Source of the DNA: Caenorhabditis remanei
Lineage: Eukaryota > Nematoda > Chromadorea > Rhabditida > Rhabditidae
NCBI RefSeq assembly: GCF_010183535.1
Contig: NC_071332.1
Span: 12,028,001-12,092,000, forward strand
Length of the DNA: 64,000 nucleotides
Direction of reading: 5' to 3'
A model generated the notes under the pieces. It saw only the letters and a program-made list of their open reading frames with translations. It did no database searches and was not told where the DNA came from. The stretch's first letter is position 1; each line of letters opens with the position of its first letter. Made by a program: the position numbers and the translations under genes. Shown piece by piece: positions 24,342 to 35,239 of the stretch.

Positions 24342-24637
24342 TTAGACTTTTTGTGATATGAATCGCTGCATTTTTCGAAAAAGGGCGATCAGGGGTGACT
24401 GAACTTTTCCCTTACCTAAAATACTTACAGTAGAACGCGTAATGTTCATACGTACAGTTTCTTACCCCACTCTACAGTTATGACCTCCCGTTTCCATTCA
24501 GAAAATGTGTAAACTTCAAACTTTTCTGAAATCTCTAGTTTCATCAGCTTCTGAAGCATGACTTGGGTGGCAAAATGATGATATTTCGGAATAGTTGCCA
24601 TTGCAGCCAGAAATATTATTATCAGTTTTCTTGTCAT
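24342..24637 (-). CDS. Candidate small secreted protein
   Basis: Weak call. A start MTRKLIIIFLAAMATIPKYH (signal-peptide-like) leads 57 codons, a GTAAGA donor (exon 24637-24466), and a TATTTTAG acceptor opening 24 further codons to TAA (24415-24342), in phase, 81 residues in total. It is Lys-rich with no recognisable domain. It lies between the two divergent O-methyltransferases. It could be chance. Confidence 0.3.
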
Positions 24638-25003
24638 CTGATATCATTTAATTGTTTACATACACACAAAAAAAGTTGGTCTTTGGTGTGAAAGGACAGG
24701 ATGAATACTCAGAATCCACCGAGTTTTCAAATTTTCCGAGTTTTCCCATAATCCTCACGTCTACCAGAAGTTCAATTTCCAATTTCACATTATGATCAGT
24801 TGCAAAAGAACACTGAAATGAAGAGTGTGTACCCGCCCCTGTAGATACGCAGATGGTTAGACAAACAAAACGTTTTTGTCATCGTTTCGGAAGACCCTCT
24901 CTAAAGTATAAAAGCAATCTATTTGACTGTCCTATCTTAGTTCTTTCCTCCATTTTACTTCTTCTTTTTTTCGTTTCTCACACTTTAGTTTTCAGCAAGA
25001 ATC

Positions 25004-25972
25004 ATGTTTCGAAACTTTCAGAGAATCATGTCGACTGTGGCCAAAAGTTATAACAAGAACGCTGATTCCGTCGTGGCTTACTGTTCAGAGGTTAGCTTTT
25101 GATTCATTTCTGTTAACCTGGGATTTATAGACAAGTCAACACAATATAAAAACATACTACTTCGTCTTGATAACTTGAAATAAGTTTTAATGGACATCAA
25201 AAAGAAATCTTTCACTTTCAGCGCACCGTCATTCAATCTCCTCTCCAAGATGAACTTCAAAAGGAAACTCTTGCAAATGCTCCAATGTCAATGATGCTCG
25301 GAGCTCCAGAAGTCCTTAGTTTCGGACAAAACTTCATTAGATCTTTCGGAGGAAAACGTGTTCTCGATGTTGGAACATTCACTGGAGCATCTGCGTTGGC
25401 ATGGGCTCTTGCTGTTCCAGATGATGGAGAAGTCTACACTTTTGATATTGATCATACCAATTACAAGAAGTACGGAGTCCCAATCATCTCGAAATGCGAG
25501 AAGACATTCAAGAAGATTCATGCTGTTGAGGGATCCGCTTTGGAGGCTATGGGTAAGTTTAACTGCTCTTGAGAATGAGTTCTCACCAAATTGAGTACGT
25601 TTTATGTCACACCAACCATTGCTGCATTTTCAGACAAACTCATTGCCGATGGTCAATCTGGAACTTTCGACTTCGCCTTCATTGATGCTGACAAAGTCAA
25701 CTACAGTAACTACTATGATAGATCCATCACTCTTCTTCGCAAAGGAGGAGTCATCTTCGTGGATAACGTTTGTTTTGAAATTGTCATAACAGTAATTCAT
25801 AGCCTTTAACTTTCAGTGTCTCTGGGGTGGATCAGTATGCAATCCAGACACAAGAAATGACGAAAGCACCCGTGCTATTCACGAGGCTAACGACAAGATC
25901 TATAGCGACGACCGTACCTACTCAGCTCTTTTGAATCTCGGAGACGGAACTCATGTTGCTTTCAAGAAGTAA
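25004..25972 (+). CDS. comt: Catechol-type O-methyltransferase, second copy
   Basis: Same family as the copy at 22.4-23.3 kb. Exons 25004-25090, 25222-25552, 25634-25767 and 25817-25972 give 235 residues; exons 2-4 have the same lengths as in the sister gene. SAM motif [20 protein letters not shown], metal-binding [10 protein letters not shown] and GGVIFVDN are present. The first ATG adds eight residues (MFRNFQRI) ahead of [19 protein letters not shown]; the second ATG at 25028 aligns with the sister start. The 5' ATG follows a TTTTCAG acceptor by a few bases, so it is probably on the trans-spliced mRNA. The extension has no acidic residues and could affect localisation. Confidence 0.92.
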
Positions 25973-26100
25973 ATTCGATTTTACCACAGAATATGTGTAC
26001 TTAATTTTTAATGAAATAAAACTTTTCTGATTTAATTTTTTAAATTTTTTTACGTGAACTTGACTTATCTTCCAATCAAACCTAGAGCAGATCAATTGCA

Positions 26101-26123
26101 CTGATAAGAAATCCGTATATAAG
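26101..26123 (+). promoter_or_regulatory. MSP promoter module: GATA site plus TATA box
   Basis: CTGATAAGAAATCCGTATAT and then AAG, 65-90 bases upstream of the MSP start, matching the two minus-strand MSP promoters. Confidence 0.75.
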
Positions 26124-26187
26124 TAAACGGGAATCAGTAAGAAAATTCAATTGAGTTCTCAACAACTCCTTCCAACCAACCGACACT

Positions 26188-26620
26188 ATGGCCCAATCCG
26201 TCCCACCAGGAGACATCCAGACCCAGCCAGGAACCAAGATTGTCTTCAATGCCCCTTATGATGACAAGCACACCTACCACATCAAGGTGATCAACTCTTC
26301 GGCTCGTCGTATTGGGTATGGAATCAAGACAACCAACATGAAGAGACTTGGAGTCGATCCACCATGTGGAGTTCTCGACCCAAAGGAAGCTGTTCTTTTG
26401 GCTGTGTCCTGTGATGCTTTCGCCTTCGGACAGGAGGTTTATTTACTTGCCAACAAGTTGTCAGTTGCTTATTTTGCTCTTTCAGGACACCAACAATGAC
26501 CGTATCACCATCGAATGGACTAACACTCCAGATGGTGCTGCCAAGCAGTTCCGTCGTGAATGGTTCCAGGGAGATGGAATGGTCCGTCGTAAGAACTTGC
26601 CGATCGAGTACAATCCATAA
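26188..26620 (+). CDS. msp: Major sperm protein (MSP), third copy
   Basis: Exons 26188-26436 and 26486-26620 encode a 127-residue MSP. It differs from the others only by a conservative change (RITIEWTN instead of RITVEWTN). It follows an O-methyltransferase on the same strand, mirroring the minus-strand pair. Its intron is almost identical to that of the 11.8 kb copy and unlike that of the 21.7 kb copy, although its flanks match the latter (see findings). Poly(A) signal AATAAA lies near 26676. Confidence 0.97.
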
Positions 26621-26996
26621 AGAAACCATGGAACTCCAAGAGCACTCTGTTCCTAGATTCGTGTCTGTCTCGATAAATAAAATCGTGAAAAATAATTGTT
26701 GAACAATCTCGTCCTTATAACTGAACTCTATCATGAAAAACTATGGAAAATGATAAAAAGTAAATACTATTAGTCTGCTGACCACCGGAACAGTATGCCT
26801 TCTGTTTTTCTTCCTTTTCTCTTTACAATCTTTCTTATGAATTTCACATCATCGGAACGAGATAGTGTTCTTTTGCTGGAGATAAGTGTAATTTTGATCG
26901 AGATCAGTAGTCAGTACACTTCTCGCTTTCTCTTTCTTTTGTTTTCTCCGTATAAAAGGTGTCAGAATACGTCTTCTGACCAAATCAGAATTCAGT
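26621..26996. other. Intergenic with TATA box
   Basis: Contains the MSP 3' end and a TATAAAAGG box at 26951-26959, about 45 bases before the next ATG. Confidence 0.45.
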
Positions 26997-27333
26997 ATGC
27001 GTTTACTATCATATTCGTTGTTTCTTCTAGTAGTTGGAGTTCAGTTAGTGAGGTGAGTATCTCTGAATTTTCATTTGAATCTAATTTTTTCGTTGAAAAT
27101 ATCTCATCTGGACTTTTGGATGTCTTATAACGTTTCTTCCAGTTCCCAATTCAATGACTACGGACCTCCACCGCCTCCTCCCCCCAAGATGTCCTCCACC
27201 TCCACCTCCGCCTCCACCGGGACCTCCACCACCATGGGGACGTCCACCACCACCTCCACCTCCTCCACCGTTCGGATGTCCTCCACCTCCTCCGCCTCCC
27301 GGACCACCACCAGGGCAATTCAACTTTTATTAA
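26997..27333 (+). pseudogene. Secreted poly-proline peptide gene with 1 bp frameshift
   Basis: Exon 26997-27052 encodes a clear signal peptide (MRLLSYSLFLLVVGVQLV). Exon 27143-27333 continues in phase as SSQFNDYGPPPPPP. At a run of six C (27180-27186) the reading frame shifts. One frame over, the sequence reads RCPPPPP, GPPPPWGRPP, PPFGCPPP and GPPPGQFNFY before TAA, clearly the intended protein. Removing one C would make one continuous frame. This is either a sequencing or assembly error in a homopolymer or a recent null mutation. If intact it would be a short secreted Pro-rich polypeptide, such as a cuticle, secretory or antimicrobial-like peptide. Function unknown. Confidence 0.6.
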
Positions 27334-28338
27334 AATTCAATCAACGCAGTATTAGACCTTGTATAAAATATAACAAATCCTGATTTTTGTGCATTCCGGC
27401 TCTTGTCATTTTCTATCAATCTACCAACCTATAAACAAGACATATAAAACACAATAAAACCTTCACCAGAAATCATAATTTGTCACCCAGTGCCCACCTA
27501 GAAATCAGAAAACAGTAAAATAATAACACAAAAGAAAATTAATGTTTGTGTTGTCTAGGACCACAACAGAATGAAAGGCGCTGATAAATAAGTATTGATC
27601 TAATTCTGGAGATATATAAATGTGATTATAGTTATTAGAAAGTTGACTATTTTTGGAGTTTGGTTACACAAAAGTTGGCATAAGCGAGATTTTCGCTTTG
27701 TAAGACTACGTTTCTTGGCTTTTCAAAACCAGGAACAATTGGCTAATGGGATATTTGTCTGAAAGCTAATTCTAATTTTAAAAGAGTTTTGTCCCTCAAA
27801 TATCATTATCTGAATTCAGTCCTACTCTGAGTATCCTGATTATTTCACATTCCAACACAGAAAACTGCTTGCACTGATGTATAAACTGATGCAGAGATAT
27901 CCCCGAAGGCACATTATTGCAGAGGAAGTTCCATTAAAAAAGTAATCCGGATCATATTTTTATTCTCCAATATCTTGCAAAACTAATTTAATCTGCGTCA
28001 TCAGACTATTCTTGAACCCTCCAACTCTAATTTATTTTGATTTACACAACCTTTGGACTCATTTTTTCTAGTTACTTCTCCTGGTGATTCATTCAAATTA
28101 ACCACCCACCTGTCCCAATCACTCAAAATTCTCCATCCCTCAGGCACTAATCAAATTGAGGGGTCCTCGTGATTTTTTATTCTCCGAATTTTTCTCGTTT
28201 TTTATTTTTTGTTAGAAATCACTTTCCTCTCACAATTAGCTTTGTATTCAGGTGCCCTTCAACTTTTTTCACTACTTTTTCTTTTATTCAAAATTTTTTG
28301 ATCGTTTTGATTCTCATCCTCTTCATTCAGCACTTCAA
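27334..28338. other. Intergenic
   Basis: AT-rich, no gene or repeat recognised. Confidence 0.4.
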
Positions 28339-29651
28339 ATGTCAGACATCAATGGGATCATTTTCTCTGAAAAATATACAAAAGACTACGATAAGGTAAG
28401 ACAGTTGTTTTTCCGATTGTAAAATAAAATAAGATTTTCAGACATTTATTATATTATACATTGTTGAAGGACTTTTTATTATATTGGTAAACTTATTTCT
28501 GACTATTCGGTTGTTCACAAATCGACAGTTGAGAGCACAGAAAGAGTGAGTTTATTTTTCGATTGTTGTTGTCAACATTTGAAATTCTCTAGTATAACAT
28601 TTGAAACTATTTTCAGATTTATTGTAATTGGAGCATGTCTATTTTTCGATGTTATTTTCGGAATAACTTATTTCAGTGCTGGTGTATATCGTGCCATTGT
28701 AGTATTCGTGTATGAAAGTAAGCCAATATCTTCACCTTCTAAGACTGAAACATCTATATTTTCCAGAATTTCCCCTTGTTTCTATGTGGGATTGTTTCAT
28801 GACAATTCATAACCAATTCTTCATTTTTATCACAATTATGGCTGGAATTGTTCTAGTTTTCACTGCTATCGATCGCTTTATTTGTGTATTTTTTCCAATT
28901 AGATATATCAAGTTACACGTGGAATATGCCTACATGCTCATGTTTTTACCATATCTGATTATTCTCCCCTTATGGATACCAGCTGCAATTGGTGCTTATG
29001 AAAACTACTCGGTGAAAAACGTGAGTGGAAGTAATCCTAAAACCACAAATAAACTAATTTCCTTGATTTAGTTCACCATGAACTGTCTCATGAATCAAGC
29101 TCTTACCATTGACTATTATGTTCTCTACCGTACTATTCGTATTGTTTCAACAATTGGTTGCATCTTTTTATATCTTCCTATATTTGTAAAAATGTGTGTA
29201 GTAAGTTTTTCAAATCTTTCGTGTTTTATATTAATTGTACAGCGAACTCAGAGTATCTACAATCACACGAAGATAGCTCCCGGCTCCACAAAAAACGGAA
29301 AGAGATTATTGAGTATGACAAAAACAGTGGCATTGATAACTGGAAGTACTGTTTGTTTGTTTACGGTACCAGATCTGATAACTTATTTTTCTCCGTTTAT
29401 TAACTCGAACGTAATGTATTTGATGAACTTGAATAAGGTGAGTTCTATATAATATCCAAAGTGTGAATCCAAATTTATAGGGAGTTGTGAATCTAATTAT
29501 TTTCTTAACCACCCAAAAATGCCTTCGCGATTTGATGTTTCCTCGTAGTGCCAGAAAGGTATTTCCGGTTCCAGATTCATCTGATTTTCAGCATATTTCC
29601 AGACGTCAGCTATGTTTGCATCACGAACCACAAGAACCAATCACACTATAA
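28339..29651 (+). CDS. Seven-transmembrane serpentine receptor, class not certain
   Basis: Seven exons (28339-28395, 28442-28545, 28617-28717, 28767-29020, 29072-29200, 29243-29437, 29481-29651) give 336 residues. Hydrophobic helices begin at TFIILYIVEGLFIILVNLFL and continue through FIVIGACLFFDVIFGITYF, FFIFITIMAGIVLVFTAID, YLIILPLWIPAAIG and TVALITGSTVCLFTVPDLIT. After helix 3 comes AIDRFICVFFPIRY, equivalent to the DRY region and like the FP-x-RY of nematode srsx/srx/srv-type receptors. Two introns are only 42-50 bp and some are multiples of three, so retention would not shift frame. Probably an orphan chemosensory receptor. I would place it near srsx, but this needs an HMM. Confidence 0.75.
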
Positions 29652-30292
29652 TTGTGCATCAGATTTGATTCTATAAGAATAAATAGTTTAAATGAATAAC
29701 TCGAAAAATGTTGATCATTTTTAAAAGACAGGACATCAGGGAATTAAATTTTGTAAGATCAGATAAAAATCTAATTTCCTTGTTTTATATTAAATTATTC
29801 GATAAAGGAACAAACTTTTGATGAATGAGAAGAAACCTTCTGATCTGTTAATCGGACATTAGAAAGACACTTGAGATATTCTGATAACAGATTCACTTTT
29901 TGAAAAAAGAACGATATCATCACGGTTTGACTATAAAAATATAAAAATGTAGAATAAATATTTTGAGAAACTGAAACACACGAAGAGAACGAAGTTCTCT
30001 GTTTCAGACAAAGCTATTATCACAACAAGATTTCTGACTTACTCTTTCTCTCATTTACATTCTGAAGTTTTATGAACCGTGTCAGAAACAACTTGCCTTC
30101 AGCCACAAGCTAGTTTCATCTCATATCCAAAATTATGCAAATTGATAAAACTGATCACTCACTCTCATTCAATTTGCAACCTTAGTTTATTTTAGTTCTT
30201 GAACTTTTTGGTCACTTTTCAATACTAAATTGTCTACATCGACCGATGAGTGTACTCTTCGAAACATCACGGATAAAAGAGTTTAATAGAAT
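29652..30292. other. Intergenic
   Basis: No gene or repeat recognised. Confidence 0.4.
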
Positions 30293-30628
30293 TTAGCAGC
30301 CTCCAGTCTTTTGGTCTTTTGACGTATTCACTGCAAATCCAACGATAACAATTATAAGAATCGGAGCAGATTCTTGGTTTTCGGTGACAAGAAAATCCCA
30401 GAGGATGCGACCAGTCATAAAAGCTGAAAGAAAAAATTTATTATTCGAAGAAAAATGATCGGAAGGTAACGGAGAGGCGGAGTCTTCAATTAGTGGATAT
30501 AAAGAGACTCGTTTCTCAGGATTCTGGTCATTAGCACCGAGACTAGCACATCTTAACCAGGCTACCGGATTTTGTTTCATCAATATCGTTCGGAATCACG
30601 GATTACCTTTCCTTATTGCCTGTCCCAT
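30293..30628 (-). CDS. Tiny single-pass membrane protein (about 50 residues)
   Basis: Exon 30628-30607 (MGQAIRK) joins through a GTAATC donor and TTCTTTCAG acceptor to exon 30423-30293, in phase, reading FMTGRILWDFLVTENQ, then a hydrophobic segment APILIIVIVGFAV, then a polar tail ending GGC. The size, short basic N-terminus and single helix recall small accessory subunits of mitochondrial respiratory or other membrane complexes, but I cannot name it. The 183 bp intron is itself open in frame from a second ATG (30583), so a 96-residue unspliced form is an alternative. It is divergent from the srab gene, with its start codon only 7 bp away. Confidence 0.5.
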
Positions 30629-30635
30629 TTTCAGA

Positions 30636-32229
30636 ATGTCACCCTCTCTCACTCCTGATTGTGCCCAGATGGAAGCATTTGCATCATCTAATAATCTCAA
30701 AATATCTCTAGCAATCAATCTGTTGATTGCGACTATAGCAATTCCAGTTCTCTTCTACAGTATTTTTTTCATTTCAACCACTCACATGTTCCATAAGAAT
30801 ACTCGCCTACAAATCCTAGTTCACCTTTTCGGACTTTTGTTGCATTCGATCGGGAGGTATGAAATGACAACAGTTTCTCTCAGAGTTTTCCCATTTCCAG
30901 ATTGCTCCTCCATATCACAGATCTCTTCAACTATATTACAAGGAATGGGAATTCTTGTGAGATAATTCCAGACTTCTATAGGTAAGACCTTTTTTCTTAC
31001 TCAAATTCTCCTCTTTCTTAATTTTCAGATGTCTCGTCCTTCGTGGTTTTTATAACGTCGGTCTGGCAGTTTCCTCAATGTGTTCCATTGCTCTGGTTCT
31101 CGAGAGAATTGCAGCCTACGCAATATCAGAACACTATGAACACTGTGGAGCGTCGTTTGGAGTTTTATTGGTGTTATTCCAGGTAACCAATAACAAACGT
31201 GCACCGTGCAAAGTTAAGATTTCCAGATTTTCCTATCCATGTGTTATCTCTTCAGTATGTACTTTCATGCAGCATTTTCTCCAGGGAATTTTGTTCTCTA
31301 TTATTGCCAAACTATCGCGTCCTCCACTGGATCTGTATGGTTTGTAATTGGACCATTGTATTGTGTTATGGCAGCCCAAATTCTTTCAAGAGTGATGTTC
31401 CAAGTGCTAATGGCTAAGAGTAAGGTGAGTTTTGAAAAAAAAACAAGAAAGAAGCAAATGAGAAGTTTTTCTATCTCCCGAATAGTACTACTTATTATTT
31501 AGTTATCTAATAAGCCATTACTCTTGAAACCATCTAATCTTTTATTCCAGAAGCTTCGTTCCCAGAAGTTAACCCTATCCAGCCGATTCAATCTTGAGCA
31601 AAGCATTCGTTCACTTGCTGCTTTGAAACTTCTTGTGAATGCAAACACTATTGTTTTCACCTTGATATCAGTTGTCACTACCACATTACATTTCAATGCT
31701 GCATCATTGTCCAAACCAGATTACATGGCTTTGGTAGAAGGTTAGTGATTAGCTGACACTGCTTAGTGCCATTTCAGGTTCTTCTATTTAAGTATCTAAA
31801 CGTTTCTCCTAGTTCTGAAGTGGAAAACTCACTCTGTTTGAAACATCACTGATTCATTAAATGCGTAATTAGAATCAGAAACCCATTTGATCACCTAAAT
31901 GAAACAAAAGTGCACAAGACCAAATACATCAGAAAACGAATTATTTCCACAAGAATGAAGCATATAAAATTTCCTTGTTTTTCGAAACTTTCGACTCTCC
32001 AAAGGTAAAACTAAATTCTTTTCAGCAGTACACATTCTTCCATTCTACGGAATCGCAGTCTGTTATGGTGTTCATTTGAAACTACGAGTGGTAATTTTGC
32101 ACCATCAATCTTAACAAATATTACATTTCCTCTTTTCAGATTTCCAAAAGCGACGAAAAGTCGTTGTGGACAGCAATGAAACTCGATGGAGACAAATACT
32201 TTGATCAATTTCGTCAACAGATAAAATGA
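30636..32229 (+). CDS. Serpentine receptor, class AB (srab) type
   Basis: Nematode-specific chemoreceptor GPCR of the Sra superfamily. Seven exons (30636-30856, 30901-30981, 31029-31182, 31227-31424, 31551-31740, 32026-32090, 32140-32229) give 332 residues. Family landmarks: NLKISLAINLLIATIAIPVL (helix 1), FHKNTRLQILVHLFGLLLHS, CLVLRGFYNVGLAVSSMCSI followed by LERIAAY, FHAAFSPGNFVLYYCQT, and the late helix block HILPFYGIAVCYGV. Seven hydrophobic segments can be counted. Class assignment is from pattern memory. The similar gene at 36.4-37.7 kb is a paralogue sharing most intron positions. Confidence 0.82.
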
Positions 32230-32375
32230 CTTCCACTCTTCGTTTATTCTAACTTTTATTAATATTGAGAAAAATGTAAGGGTAAAAAACATTGATAATG
32301 AGTCATAAACGGAAATACCTTATTTATACATAAAGAATGTTTTCGAGTTTAGCCAAATGTTGAAGTGGAGTTGCT

Positions 32376-34811
32376 TCACGCACAAAGTCCGGTCTCATCC
32401 TCACACACCCTGTTTCCAGGACAGTTCGAGCAACTCTCGCCCTCTTCGTAAATATCCTCATCCAACACATTTCCCCTGAAAATAGATGTTTATCGAAACC
32501 ATTCTTCGGTCATTTTTCTCACTTACATTGCTCTATAATGACAAACTACCATTATTTTGTAAGCTCATCGGATCCGGCCCACAATTTTTGACTCCACACC
32601 CAACATAACCAGTTTTTGCCCAAACCATTTGAATGGCGTCTTTGATTCCAGATTCCAAAGTTTCCTTATCAAGATAAGTGGAAGACCAACCGAAGTAGGA
32701 AAACTGTTCACTCCATGAAACAGCTGCATTTATTCCCTGAAACGTTATGGACCTGTTTGTCCCATCGTATTCTCAATTGCCAAACATACATATTTATCAA
32801 GACTCGAGGGATTCTTCTCACTCCAATCCAAATAAATATTTTCTCCGACATTTCCCTGACCAGATGCTCCGTCTGAGCACGTGTTGGCATAGGCTTGAGC
32901 TGTCTTTGCACTTGCAGGACTCCATCTCTGAAAGTACATTCATTCAAATTTGTTTTGCTTTGTCGATAGAAATGAAACTACAAATCTATCAGTCTATTGT
33001 CACTACATACCATTTTGATCATATTGGCTGCAGCCGGATGCTCGACTCCCTGAACTTCATATCCCCCCAAAGCAACAGCAGATCTCAAGTCATTGTGAAT
33101 TTTAAGAGACAATCTCTGACTGGCTCGAGCATAGGCCTACAGGCCATGTTACACATAAACCAAAGTGATCCGTTTCGGCCGATTTTTTGATATGTTACTA
33201 CCCTAGGAATTCTAAGAATTTTATACCATACCAAATTAGGCCCCGCCCCCTTTGACCTATCGAAACGATCAATTGAAGTTGAAAAATGAAAATTTTTCTT
33301 TCGAGAGATAGTATCAAAATCTCTTCAGAAATGAATTGCCAGCCTCATTTTGTGCATTTTACAAGATAACTACTTTTTTCTAGCTCGCCTGCATCATATA
33401 GAAAAAATCACTTTTTTGAAAAAATTGTCAAGTTTTTCATGTTTTTTGGATTTTTCGGCTGGTCGAAGTACTGTGGTCCGAAGTAAATTTATAATGGTAA
33501 GATACGTATTTGTGTTGGCTATCTGAAAATATAAAGACTTTCCCCAGATTCCACTGTCAAGGTGAGTTATGATCAAAAAAGTGACGAAATCTGATGCATA
33601 TCGACGTACCCCCCTCCACGGTAAAAAATGGCTGGGTGACGAAAATTAAAAATATCTTTGATTTGAGCTATTCAAAGTTAGAATAGTGCTTACACAACTT
33701 TTCAGACAATTCTAACCATGTTTCAGTGAGTTACAGACCCCTACTCCATTTTTTCGAATCAAAAAGTTTGAGCTCTCGTAACTTTCCTAATTCTGACTTA
33801 AAATCTTAGAAACTTCTGGAAAATAGTAGAATATACTTCAAAAACGCAAATGAATAAATAAATGTCAAGTTTTGTCGTTTTGTTCAACTTTCGTTTCATA
33901 TCATATAAGATAGCTTCATGTGTCTACGATAGGGAGGTATTCTAGGGCATGAAATGCCAGCATTCTTTTTTGTAATCAACTTTTAACTATTCACTTGTGT
34001 TTTTAAAGTATATTCTACTATTTTCCAGAAGTTTCTAAGATTTTAAGTCAGAATTAGGAAAGTTACGAGAGCTCAAACTTTTTGATTCGAAAAAATGGAG
34101 TAGGGGTCTGTAACTCACTGAAACATGGTTAGAATTGTCTGAAAAGTTGTGTAAGCACTATTCTAACTTTGAATAGCTCAAATCAAAGATATTTTTAATT
34201 TTCGTCACCCAGCCATTTTTTACCGTGGAGGGGGGTACGTCGATATGCATCAAATTTCGTCACTTTTTTGATCATAACTCACCTTGACAGTGGAATCTGG
34301 GGAAAGTCTTTATATTTTCAAATAGCCAACACAAATACGTATCTTACCATTATAAATTTACTTCGGACCCCAGTACTTCGACCAGCCGAAAAATCCAAAA
34401 AACATGAAAAAATTGACAATTTTTTCAAAAAAGTGATTTTTTCTATATGATGCAGGCGAGTTAGAAAAAAGTAGTTATCTTGTAAAATGCACAAAATGAG
34501 GCTGGCAATTCATTTCTGAAGAGATTTTGATACTATCTTTCGAAAGAAAAATTTTCATTTTTCAACTTCAATCGATCGTTTAGGTAGTTCAAAGGGGGCG
34601 GAGCCTAATCTGGTATGGTATAAAAATCTTAGAATTCCTGGGGTAGTACCTTATCAAAAAATCAGCCGGAACGGATCATTTTGGTTTATGTGTAACATGG
34701 CCTGGTGGCTTGAGCGAGACATTGTCTCTTAAGAATTTCATCTTGAGCACTCTGACTGAATTGAGAATACGCGGCAGCAAAAAGAGCGAACAACAAAAGT
34801 AACAGTTTCAT
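32376..34811 (-). pseudogene. CAP/SCP domain secreted protein gene, split by transposon and frameshifted
   Basis: Belongs to the SCP/TAPS (CAP) secreted family, called scl genes in C. elegans. Exon 1 starts at 34811 with signal peptide MKLLLLLFALFAAAYS and reaches DEILK before a 1623 bp element (33106-34728) interrupts it. It resumes as HNDLRSAVALGG to 33011. Further exons: 32927-32790, 32736-32527 and 32475-32376. CAP landmarks visible are GQGNVGENIY, AVSWSEQFSYFG, MVWAKTGYVGCGVKNCG and the Cys-rich end GESCSNCPGNRVCEDETGLC. In exon 3 near 32553-32560 the frame shifts by one base in an A-run, just before the MVVCHYRAM block. Two independent lesions argue for a dead gene. Confidence 0.82.
33106..34728. 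mobile_element. Palindromic (foldback) transposon with TTAA target duplication
   Basis: A 1623 bp element bounded by TTAA at 33102-33105 and 34729-34732. The ends start GAGACAAT on both strands, and the two arms (about 33106-33855 and 34000-34728) are near-perfect reverse complements around a short unique centre. No transposase frame is present, so it is non-autonomous. TTAA duplication is the signature of piggyBac-type transposition. It sits inside exon 1 of the CAP gene. Confidence 0.85.
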
Positions 34812-35239
34812 TTTGATAATGAGTAGGGTTTTTGTTTTCGAAATTCAGTTTTATACTCATTGGAATTGTTTATCAAAAACTGTTATCAGTTGGAGACAGT
34901 AAATGAGCTCAAAGGTTAGATAGTGGGAAAAACAAGGTCTCCTTGAAATATAAAAACGATTCTTCAACCACAGTGCACGACATTCGGATATGAGAATAGA
35001 CAAGATTTAAAATGAATAGGAGGCCTGAATCCTCACTTGGGTCAGTCCGACTAGGTACTCCTGGAAAACAACAATTAAGCAATTCTCTCCTTCAGATTAA
35101 ATGCATTACCCCGCGGATACACTTTTTTGTTTTCGATCGTGAATATTCTTCGTCGAAACTATAATAACAATTTGTTATATATTCAATTACATCTTTCGTT
35201 TTTTTCAATAGAGTCAGTGTCTTCATTATTAATGAAAAA
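34812..35239. other. Intergenic
   Basis: Promoter side of the CAP pseudogene. No other feature. Confidence 0.4.

Noticed and set aside
27081..27323. Gly-rich frame on the minus strand (GGGGGG, HPNGGG)
   Set aside because: It is the complement of the poly-proline exon, lacks an ATG start, and the plus strand has TATA box, signal peptide and splice sites.
33394..34450. Two identical 60-residue frames on opposite strands
   Set aside because: They are the two arms of the TTAA-flanked palindrome, not a duplicated gene.
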